Notes under the pieces: generated by a model | The model's database searches: none | Told to the model about the DNA's origin: nothing | The model's input: only the letters and a program-made list of their open reading frames with translations | NCBI GenBank assembly: GCA_902474645.1 | Contig: CABRWN010000105.1 | Location: 1-7,410, forward strand | Direction of reading: 5' to 3' | Source: an uncultured Collinsella sp. | GTDB lineage: Bacteria; Actinomycetota; Coriobacteriia; Coriobacteriales; Coriobacteriaceae | Length of the DNA: 7,410 bases | Shown: positions 1 to 5,794 of the stretch, piece by piece | Layout: every line of letters starts with the position of its first letter | Position numbering within the stretch: position 1 is the stretch's first letter | Position numbers and translations under genes: made by a program

Positions 1-5
1 AGGCG

Positions 6-42
6 GGGTAGTCAAAAAAGCCCCGTCCCAAATTAGCTACCC
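6..42. repeat. 37-bp palindromic repeat element, left copy
   Basis: An imperfect palindrome. Arm 6-15 (GGGTAGTCAA) faces arm 33-42 (TTAGCTACCC) across a 17-base centre; 8 of 10 positions pair as Watson-Crick. The same element occurs in opposite orientation at 7368-7404, and 25 consecutive bases are identical between copies (14-38 here, 7372-7396 there). The fourth stem pair is T-A here and C-G in the other copy, a compensatory change that suggests the fold is maintained. This copy lies 11 bases beyond the rsmB stop codon and overlaps a likely terminator. Its family identity was not established. Confidence 0.8.
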
Positions 43-49
43 TTGGGGC
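14..49 (-). terminator. probable intrinsic terminator after rsmB
   Basis: Read on the minus strand, GCCCC (45-49) can pair with GGGGC (20-24), and this is followed at once by six T residues (14-19). It begins 4 bases after the rsmB stop codon, where the end of the fmt-rsmB transcript is expected. The outer stem is only 5 bp with a 20-base interior that could form an alternative CCCAA/TTGGG hairpin, so it is less compact than a textbook terminator. It overlaps the palindromic repeat, which may itself supply the termination signal. Confidence 0.5.
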
Positions 50-53
50 CGTA

Positions 54-1454
54 TTACTTGCGGACCAGTCTGGCGCAGAAGTGGCCGTCGTAGGAGTCGG
101 CGTTTACCGGCACGCTTTGGAAGAGGGCTCGATCGTTCTGGCGTACGGATACGAGTTTCTTGGCCTGATCGAACTCGGGGAGTTGCAGAATCTGTGCCTC
201 GGAAAGCGGTGCCACGCTAAAGCCGGCACCCTCGGGAGAAGCAAGGAACGCGTCCACGACCTGCGTGTTCTCCTCGTCGAAGACCGAGCACGTTGCATAG
301 ATGAGCTCGCCGCCGGTAGCTACGCGCGCAGCAGCCTCTTTGAGCATCGTCAACTGCAGTTTGGGCAGCTCAACCGTCACATCCTTTTCGGTCAGGCGCC
401 ACGGGATCTCGGGATGACGACGCATGGTGCCGGTGCCCGAGCACGGCGCATCGATAAAGACCGTGTCGAACTTAACCGGCTTGCCAAGCATGGCATCAAA
501 CGATGTGAGCACCTCATCAAGCTCGCAGGCATCACCCGAAACCGTACGAACGCCCTGAATACCGGCCTTATGCAGGCGAGCGAGATTCTGGTCGCACTTG
601 CGATCATGCAAATCGAGCGCCGTATGCTGACGCTCATAGCACACACGCTTGGCCTGGCACATCATCACATAGGTCTTGGTGCCACGACCGGCACCAATCT
701 CAAGGCAGCTACCAGGACGCGTGGCAGCTGTTGCGATAAGCTGCGCGTTGAGATCAGATGCCACTGCGGCAGCAAGCTCAAACACACCCGAAGCAACGGT
801 AACCTGGGCATCAACCGGGGCATGGCAGCCCGGGAAGACAGGCGCGACGAGCTGCGAGATATACGGATCGGGCTTGGTCGCAAAGGCGTTCTCATGCAGG
901 GCCAGCGGCGCGGGGGCCAGATTGCCGGCAAAGTTAAGCGCACCCTCTGGCGTGTCAAACGACGCCATAATACGAGCGCACAGCCAACGCGGCAGTCCCA
1001 TCAGACGCGACAGGCGAACAAGACGGCGCTCGGATTCATCCACGTCGGACGCTGTGGCAAAGTCCTCAACGTTGTCCGCGACCTTATGCAGCACGGCGTT
1101 GGCCAAACCAGCGGCAGACTTAGCTCCGCTGCGCACCAGCTCAACGCCCTGACTCACCGCAACGCGGCCAGGGGTATGCAGGTAGAGCATCTCGAAGGCC
1201 GAGATACGAAGCGCCATGCGAACACGCGGCGCAACCTTTTTAGGCTTATCAAGAAACTGATCGAGCAGCTCGTCCAAAATACCCTGCGTGGCGGCCACAC
1301 CAAGCGCCAAACGAGCGGCAAAGGTGGAATCGCGCTGGTCAATAGCCTTGGCCGATGCGCGAGAGGACAGCACGTCACGCGCATACATGCCGCGGCGATC
1401 GGCCTCCATCAGCACATCGAGCGCAAGCTTGCGCGCGGGAGACAGCTTGCTCAT
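54..1454 (-). CDS. rsmB: 16S rRNA (cytosine-967-C5)-methyltransferase RsmB
   Basis: A 466-residue SAM-dependent RNA m5C methyltransferase, by family expected to methylate C967 (E. coli numbering) of 16S rRNA during small-subunit maturation in the cytoplasm. Residues about 4-130 form the NusB-like RNA-binding domain (RVRMALRISAFEMLYL near 77-92, GLANAVLHKV near 116-125). The catalytic Rossmann domain fills the C-terminal half. Motif IV DAPCSGTGTMRRHPEI carries C338, and motif VI ATCSVFDEEN carries C389; these are the release and nucleophile cysteines of the RsmB family. Motif I reads LEIGAGRGTKT (251-261) rather than the usual CAAPGGKT. The ATG at 1454 was chosen because it gives MSKLSPARKLAL at the normal domain start and overlaps the fmt stop as ATGA, which indicates translational coupling. 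A start at 1502 would only add residues inside fmt. It is slightly longer than E. coli RsmB (429 aa). The family is secure; the exact target base is inferred. Confidence 0.95.
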   Translation of the reverse strand: MSKLSPARKLALDVLMEADRRGMYARDVLSSRASAKAIDQRDSTFAARLALGVAATQGILDELLDQFLDKPKKVAPRVRMALRISAFEMLYLHTPGRVAVSQGVELVRSGAKSAAGLANAVLHKVADNVEDFATASDVDESERRLVRLSRLMGLPRWLCARIMASFDTPEGALNFAGNLAPAPLALHENAFATKPDPYISQLVAPVFPGCHAPVDAQVTVASGVFELAAAVASDLNAQLIATAATRPGSCLEIGAGRGTKTYVMMCQAKRVCYERQHTALDLHDRKCDQNLARLHKAGIQGVRTVSGDACELDEVLTSFDAMLGKPVKFDTVFIDAPCSGTGTMRRHPEIPWRLTEKDVTVELPKLQLTMLKEAAARVATGGELIYATCSVFDEENTQVVDAFLASPEGAGFSVAPLSEAQILQLPEFDQAKKLVSVRQNDRALFQSVPVNADSYDGHFCARLVRK

Positions 1455-2371
1455 GACAAAACACCCCAGATAAGATCGGCGCCCTGCAGGCCAGCAGCCC
1501 AAGCAGAAGCAGACATAGCACGCTTGCCATCGGGCTTAACCTCGAGCAGTTCAACCGCACCATCAGACAGGCCCAGGTAAACACGCTTGGCCTTAACGAG
1601 AACCTGACCCTCGCCAAGCGACACATCAGCCGGCGCAGCATCGAGTACGCGCACGGTCTTGCCGGCAATCACGCAACGAGCAGGCGCGGTATCGGACGAA
1701 GCAAGCACATGACGCACGCAATCGAGCGCCGCCATGTGCGGATCTAGACGCATCTCCTGCTTGGAAATCTTGGCAGCATGCGTGACGAGCAACTCATCCT
1801 GCTCAGTCCAAACAGCCGAGCCATCGGCAAGCGAGGGAAGCGTATCAGCCAGCAGTTTACCGCCAAGCTCACCAAGCTCCATGGTCAGCGCCTCGGCATG
1901 CTTACCGGCAACCGAGGTCGAGGCCTGCGCACAATAAGCGCCGGTATCCACGCCATGCCCAATACGCATAATGGAAACGCCAGCAACCTCATCACCAGCA
2001 AGAATGGCACGCTGAATAGGAGCAGCCCCACGCCAACGAGGCAGCAAGGACGCATGAACATTCACAATACCAAGCGGCGCCATATGCAGCACGTCATCAG
2101 GCAAAATGCAGCCATAAGCAGCCACACAGAAAATATCGGCCCGGGCAGCCTGAAGCGCCTCAACAACCTCGGCCGTCATACGATTAGCCTCAATAACCGG
2201 CAACCCCAGCTCAAGCGCCTTAGCCTTAACAGGAGACGGCTCCAGCTTCTTACCACGTCCACGAACAGCATCGGGACGCGTAATAACCAGCGCAATCTCA
2301 TTCCCAGCCTCAACAAGCGAAGTCAACGAAGGTACAGCAAAATCAGGCGTACCCATAAACACAATACGCAT
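1451..2371 (-). CDS. fmt: methionyl-tRNA formyltransferase
   Basis: A 306-residue cytoplasmic enzyme that transfers a formyl group from 10-formyl-tetrahydrofolate to Met-tRNA(fMet) for initiation of translation. The N-terminus MRIVFMGTPDFAVPSL is the classic Fmt start. The 31-49 loop (TRPDAVRGRGKKLEPSPVK) matches the tRNA-contacting loop. The catalytic signature NVHASLLPRWRGAAPI (104-119) supplies N104 and H106, and VDTG supplies D142. KISKQ (201-205) precedes the C-terminal OB-like domain, which contains GKTVRVLDA near 237-245. The length is typical. GGGGAG lies 9 bases before the ATG. The gene is separated from def by 329 bases with a repeat and a terminator, so it probably has its own promoter. 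It overlaps rsmB by 4 bases. Codon use in the 5' part is strikingly T-ending: about 40% GC at third positions in the first 50 codons, against about 80% in def. Confidence 0.97.
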   Translation of the reverse strand: MRIVFMGTPDFAVPSLTSLVEAGNEIALVITRPDAVRGRGKKLEPSPVKAKALELGLPVIEANRMTAEVVEALQAARADIFCVAAYGCILPDDVLHMAPLGIVNVHASLLPRWRGAAPIQRAILAGDEVAGVSIMRIGHGVDTGAYCAQASTSVAGKHAEALTMELGELGGKLLADTLPSLADGSAVWTEQDELLVTHAAKISKQEMRLDPHMAALDCVRHVLASSDTAPARCVIAGKTVRVLDAAPADVSLGEGQVLVKAKRVYLGLSDGAVELLEVKPDGKRAMSASAWAAGLQGADLIWGVLS

Positions 2372-2587
2372 AAAGAACGTCTCCCCTAAACCAAAGCCGA
2401 GACGGCTACAAAGAACAGCGGAAAGCCAAGTACCCAGCCCATCCGCAAGAACAATTCAACAAGAACAAATATACCCAAAACCAAAGAAAGAGCCGCAATA
2501 AAAGCAGCTCTTTCAGCAAAGCACCTATCAGCGAAGACGCCCCTCCCTGGCCCACGGCACCCGGGCGAAACGAAGAGCGACAACGTA
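2372..2587. other. AT-rich fmt leader region, no convincing gene
   Basis: Together with the adjacent repeat this forms the 329-base gap between def and fmt. It contains an intrinsic terminator (2475-2514) and, nearest fmt, an AT-rich stretch on the minus strand with scattered TTG and TATATT-like hexamers. TATATT at 2468-2473 is a possible -10 box but has only a weak -35 (TTGCGG, 19 bases upstream). An open frame of 73 codons (GTG start at 2607) crosses the region and ends in two hydrophobic stretches. It starts inside the repeat arm, has no ribosome binding site and runs through the terminator, so it is not called as a gene. A promoter for fmt-rsmB is expected here but could not be fixed. Confidence 0.5.
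2475..2514 (-). terminator. intrinsic terminator between def and fmt
   Basis: On the minus strand, GAAAGAGCUGC (2504-2514) pairs with GCGGCUCUUUC (2486-2496). This gives an 11-bp stem with one U-G wobble and a 7-base loop, UUUUAUU. The stem is followed by TTTGGTTTTGG, in which 7 of the first 9 bases are T. It lies about 190 bases after def and 104 bases before fmt, so it would end transcription of the priA-def unit and isolate fmt-rsmB. It could instead be a leader attenuator if a promoter lies upstream of it. Confidence 0.65.
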
Positions 2588-2689
2588 GTCCCTGGGATGG
2601 GGCCCACACATATCGTCCCGCGCGCAGTTTCGCAGCGCAGCGAGAATGTTTGAGCACGGGATAATATGTGTGGGCCCCATCCCAGGGAC
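2588..2689. repeat. 102-bp palindromic repeat element with 26-bp perfect arms
   Basis: Positions 2588-2613 are the exact reverse complement of 2664-2689. After one mismatch and a G-U wobble the pairing resumes for 5 more bases (2616-2620 with 2657-2661), so the stem spans about 33 positions. The interior (2621-2656) contains three CGCAG units (2623, 2631, 2636). It starts 11 bases after the def stop codon. No T-tract follows on either strand, so it is not a simple terminator, and there is no transposase. It resembles a non-autonomous palindromic element (MITE or REP-like); that family label is an inference. Confidence 0.85.
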
Positions 2690-2700
2690 GGACAATTAAC

Positions 2701-3237
2701 CTATTCGGTCTCGCCCGGTCGAGCGCCGCGGGCCAGGGCGTCCTGGTACTCCTTGACGGCCTTGAGCCTCTGCATCGGCTTCAGTCGCTCGAACATAGTG
2801 TTGCCGTGCAGGTGATCGATCTCGTGCTGCAGGCACACGCAGAACAGATCGCCCGAGGCCTCGTAGCGAATCAGGTTAGCATCCAGGTCGTACGCCTCGA
2901 CGACAACATGGTCCGGACGCTCGATCTCGCAGCTAATGCCGGGGATAGACAGGCAGCCCTCGCTAAAAGGAACGAGGTGGTCGCTCTGCTCAACAATGAC
3001 GGGATTAATGAGCACGTACGGGTCGTAGTCGTTCTTGTCGCTGTAGTCGCAGTCGATGGTGACGAGCTGGATGAGCTCGCCGATCTGCGGAGCAGCCAGG
3101 CCGCAGCCACCGTTCTCGAACATCATCTTCTTCATCTTCTCGGCAAGCGCCTCGATCGCCGGAGTGATCTCCTCGATGACGGCGCACTCCTGGCGCAGAC
3201 GAGGGTCGGGCGACAGTACGATTCCGTTGGCTTCCAT
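2701..3237 (-). CDS. def: peptide deformylase
   Basis: A 178-residue metallohydrolase that removes the N-formyl group from nascent polypeptides as they leave the ribosome. All three family motifs are present: GLAAPQIG (46-53), EGCLS with metal ligand C95, and QHEIDHL with metal ligands H138 and H142 and catalytic E139. The length is normal for a bacterial deformylase. Two in-frame ATGs exist, at 3243 and 3237. The second is preferred because the purine-rich AAAGGA (3243-3248) is then 5 bases upstream; for the first ATG this site would abut or overlap the start codon. The gene begins 18 bases after the priA stop and is probably cotranscribed with it. It acts on the product of the Fmt pathway encoded next, although a repeat and a terminator now intervene. 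Codon use is GC-rich like priA and gltX. Confidence 0.96.
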   Translation of the reverse strand: MEANGIVLSPDPRLRQECAVIEEITPAIEALAEKMKKMMFENGGCGLAAPQIGELIQLVTIDCDYSDKNDYDPYVLINPVIVEQSDHLVPFSEGCLSIPGISCEIERPDHVVVEAYDLDANLIRYEASGDLFCVCLQHEIDHLHGNTMFERLKPMQRLKAVKEYQDALARGARPGETE

Positions 3238-3242
3238 GGCCA

Positions 3243-3248
3243 TCCTTT
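3243..3248 (-). promoter_or_regulatory. def ribosome binding site, decides the start codon
   Basis: Minus-strand AAAGGA lies 5 bases before the ATG at 3237 and overlaps or abuts the ATG at 3243. The spacing favours the downstream ATG (MEANGIVL) over MAMEANGIVL. The site lies in the 18-base gap after priA. Confidence 0.6.
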
Positions 3249-3255
3249 CGGGTTG

Positions 3256-5706
3256 TTACATCAAATCATAGGCGTCGACGTCAACGCTCACGTTCACGCC
3301 GCGCACGGAGCCCACCTCTTTGAGGCAACCGTCGATATCATCAGAGACATGGTACCCCACGGGCGACTTCACAAGCAGATGGAAGCGGTAACGGTCCTTG
3401 GCTCTCTCGATTACACACGAAGCCGGGCCCAGCACCTGCGGCACGGCACCCCCCGCCCGCAAAAAGTCGAGCGCGGCGGCATGCCAGCGGCGCTTAAGAA
3501 GCTTTGCAATGCGCGCGATGTAGTCCAGCGCGTCGTCTCGGTTCGCCGACCACACCAAGATGTTGACCAGGCGAACAAACGGCGGGTACAGCGCGTCGCG
3601 GCGCTGGTCCAGGTCGTAGCCGGTAAAGATCGAACGGTCGTGCTCAGCGACGGCGCGAATGACCGGATCCTCGGGCAGATACGTCTGGATGATCACCTCG
3701 CCGGGGCGATCGCCGCGACCGGCACGGCCCGCCACCTGTTCCAGCAGGTCGTAGGCGCGCTCTCCTGCACGGAAATCCGGCAGCTTGAGGGCGAAGTCGG
3801 CATTGACCACGCCCACGAGCGTGACCTCGGGAAAGTCGAGACCCTTTGCGATCATTTGGGTGCCCAGCAACACGGCGCAATCGGCCGCATCGAATTGCTC
3901 GAGCAGCTTTTTGTGCGCATCCTTGCCGCGCGTGGAATCGGCATCCATGCGAATGATGGCGACGTCCTCGGGAAGCATCTGGTGCAGTGCGTCCTCGATC
4001 TGCTGAGTGCCCAGACCCATTTTTGCCAGGTAGCGACTGCCACATTTGGGGCAACGGCTCGTGGGCGCGGGATACGGCTGTACGCGCCAGGACGATCCGC
4101 AGGTGTGGCACTGCAGCGTGTGCGTGCGCTCGTGATACGTAAGCGCGGTGGAGCAGTGGTTGCAGGTGGGGACGCAGCCGCACTCGCGGCACATCAGGAA
4201 TGGCGCAAAGCCACGGCGGTTATGCAACAGCACGGCCTTCTCGCGGCGCTCGACCACGCGTTCCAGGCCTTCCATCAGCGGCTTTGAGAACATGGAGCGG
4301 CTGCCGTGCGAGAACTCACGGCGCAGGTCGGCGATCCGAACCGTAGGCAGCACAGCGTGTCCCGGGCGCTCGGGCATCTCGACGCGCGTCCAGGTGGCGC
4401 CGTTATACGTGCCACGGCGGCAGCGGTCGAGGGCCTCGGCAGAAGGCGTGGCCGAGCCCAGCACGAGTGGGCAGCGATAGCGGCGCGCCATCTCGGCCGC
4501 CACCTCGCGCGCATGGTAGCGCGGGCTGGAACCCTGCTTATAGCTGGTCTCGTGCTCCTCGTCGATGATGATAAGGCCCAGGTCGCTGAGCGGGCAAAAG
4601 AGCGCCGAACGCGCGCCGACGACAACACGGGCGGCACCGCTGGCAACCATGTCCCACTGGTCTAGGCGCTCACCGGCCGAAAGACGCGAATGGAAGACCG
4701 CGACCGTCTCGCCAAAGCGCGAACGGAAGCGGCCGACGGTCTGGGCCGTCAGCGAAATCTCGGGCACGAGCACGCAGGCGGAACGGCCGGCCGCAAGCAC
4801 GCGCTCAATCGCCGAAAGATAAACCTCGGTTTTGCCGGAGCCGGTGACGCCGTCGACCAGCACCACGTCTCCATGAGCGTCCAGACGGGCGCGCTCAATC
4901 TGCGCAAGCGCCTGCTGCTGGCCGTTCGTGAGTGCGACTGGTGCCTTGCCGCTTGCCGAGGACAGCGTGGTCTGCTCGCTGCAGCCACGCCAGGCGCGGC
5001 GCTCCTCCACCACCACGACGCCGCGTTTTTCGAGCGCCTTGATGGTCGCCGACATGCTGTTGTAGAGCAGGTTGAGGTCGCGCGTCGTGACCGGGCCGCA
5101 TTGGAGCGCCTCGATGAGCTGACGCTGACGGACCGCGGTCTTGGGCGGCGTGTAATCGAAACCCTCGGGCGTGAGCATGACCCAGCGGTTTTGGATGGGT
5201 TTGACGGCGGGGCGCTCAACGGCCCACACGCCGTCATCGCCCTTGACCACGCGCGGGCTTCCACCCGGGGGCAAGAACAAACGCAGGCACTCGGAAAGCG
5301 TTGCGACATATTCGCGGCTCATCCAGCGTGCGATACGGGCAGCCTCGGCGGTAAAGAGCGGTTTGCTGAGGATAGCCTCGATAGGCTTGATACGCGCGGG
5401 ATCGAGAGCGTCGTTGCCTTGCAGGTCGGCCAGCTCGGGCGCGATGTCGACGATGTAGCCCGCGGCCGCACGGTTGCCAAAGTGGACCAGAACCGTAGAC
5501 CCGATCTGAGCCTCGTTGGCAAGAGATTGCGGAATGCCGTAGGCAAACGGCTCGGACAGCGCACGGGTGGGAATGTCGAGAACCACGCTCGCATACGCGG
5601 CGATGGGTTCGGGCGCGGGCTTGGGCTTGGACTGGGCAGCATTGGGTGCCAGCGCCGGAGCCTCCTCCGGTTCCGGCGAACCAAACAGCGACAGTTGCTC
5701 GGCCAT
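3256..5706 (-). CDS. priA: primosomal replication restart helicase PriA
   Basis: An 816-residue superfamily 2 DNA helicase that recognises stalled forks and D-loops and starts replisome reloading. In order: an N-terminal MAEQLSLFGS followed by a low-complexity Pro/Ala/Glu/Lys tail (about 9-36); the 3'-end-binding domain (IPTRALSEPFAYGIP, 45-59); winged-helix region (about 115-235); Walker A GVTGSGKT (286-293); DEEH box (382-385); SSYKQ-like motif and PRYHARE; then a zinc-binding region with four CxxC pairs (C506/C509, C515/C518, C533/C536, C552/C555). Motif V is GTQMIAKGLDFP and motif VI is QVAGRAGRG (657-665). All ATPase and zinc residues are intact. The ATG at 5706 was chosen because GGGAGG lies 10 bases upstream; an ATG at 5745 would place codons close to the gltX terminator and lacks support. 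It is longer than E. coli PriA (732 aa), partly through the N-terminal tail. It lies 18 bases before def, in the conserved priA-def-fmt-rsmB order. Confidence 0.97.
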   Translation of the reverse strand: MAEQLSLFGSPEPEEAPALAPNAAQSKPKPAPEPIAAYASVVLDIPTRALSEPFAYGIPQSLANEAQIGSTVLVHFGNRAAAGYIVDIAPELADLQGNDALDPARIKPIEAILSKPLFTAEAARIARWMSREYVATLSECLRLFLPPGGSPRVVKGDDGVWAVERPAVKPIQNRWVMLTPEGFDYTPPKTAVRQRQLIEALQCGPVTTRDLNLLYNSMSATIKALEKRGVVVVEERRAWRGCSEQTTLSSASGKAPVALTNGQQQALAQIERARLDAHGDVVLVDGVTGSGKTEVYLSAIERVLAAGRSACVLVPEISLTAQTVGRFRSRFGETVAVFHSRLSAGERLDQWDMVASGAARVVVGARSALFCPLSDLGLIIIDEEHETSYKQGSSPRYHAREVAAEMARRYRCPLVLGSATPSAEALDRCRRGTYNGATWTRVEMPERPGHAVLPTVRIADLRREFSHGSRSMFSKPLMEGLERVVERREKAVLLHNRRGFAPFLMCRECGCVPTCNHCSTALTYHERTHTLQCHTCGSSWRVQPYPAPTSRCPKCGSRYLAKMGLGTQQIEDALHQMLPEDVAIIRMDADSTRGKDAHKKLLEQFDAADCAVLLGTQMIAKGLDFPEVTLVGVVNADFALKLPDFRAGERAYDLLEQVAGRAGRGDRPGEVIIQTYLPEDPVIRAVAEHDRSIFTGYDLDQRRDALYPPFVRLVNILVWSANRDDALDYIARIAKLLKRRWHAAALDFLRAGGAVPQVLGPASCVIERAKDRYRFHLLVKSPVGYHVSDDIDGCLKEVGSVRGVNVSVDVDAYDLM

Positions 5707-5734
5707 GGCCCCTATACCTCCCATCCCATGCGTC

Positions 5735-5771
5735 TTCAGAAACAAGAGCCCCGCTCGGGTGAACGGGGCTC
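5735..5771 (-). terminator. intrinsic terminator after gltX
   Basis: On the minus strand, GAGCCCCG (5764-5771) and CGGGGCTC (5746-5753) form a perfect 8-bp GC-rich stem with a 10-base loop, followed by TTGTTTCTG. It starts 23 bases after the gltX stop. It is 39 bases from the priA start, which leaves little room for a separate priA promoter downstream of the hairpin. priA is therefore probably transcribed from a promoter inside the 3' end of gltX or by read-through. Confidence 0.8.
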
Positions 5772-5794
5772 GGATACATGCGTTTACGCGGCTG

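Noticed and set aside
1455..1502. Longer RsmB starting at 1502
   Set aside because: The extension lies inside the fmt coding region; the ATGA overlap at 1451-1454 is the typical coupled start.
81..1580. Long plus-strand open frame (499 codons) opposite rsmB and fmt
   Set aside because: It is antisense to two genes with complete family motifs, its translation is rich in Arg, His and Gly with no recognisable domain, and such frames are expected opposite GC-rich genes.
2386..2607. 73-codon minus-strand frame with two hydrophobic stretches between def and fmt
   Set aside because: It could be read as a small membrane protein, but its GTG start is in the repeat arm, no ribosome binding site precedes it and it crosses the hairpin and T-tract of a terminator. 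Hydrophobicity follows from the T-rich DNA.
2406..2657. 83-codon minus-strand frame through the palindromic element
   Set aside because: It starts inside the loop of the repeat and overlaps the frame above; nothing supports translation.
2588..2689. Large palindrome as a CRISPR repeat or a simple terminator
   Set aside because: There is a single unit with no spacer series, and no T-tract follows the stem on either strand.
2668..4287. Long plus-strand open frame (539 codons) opposite def and priA
   Set aside because: It begins inside a palindrome arm and runs antisense to def and the PriA helicase domain; no motif or ribosome binding site is seen.
5707..5745. Longer PriA starting at the ATG at 5745
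   Set aside because: It would begin at the foot of the gltX terminator, and the GGGAGG site fits the ATG at 5706.
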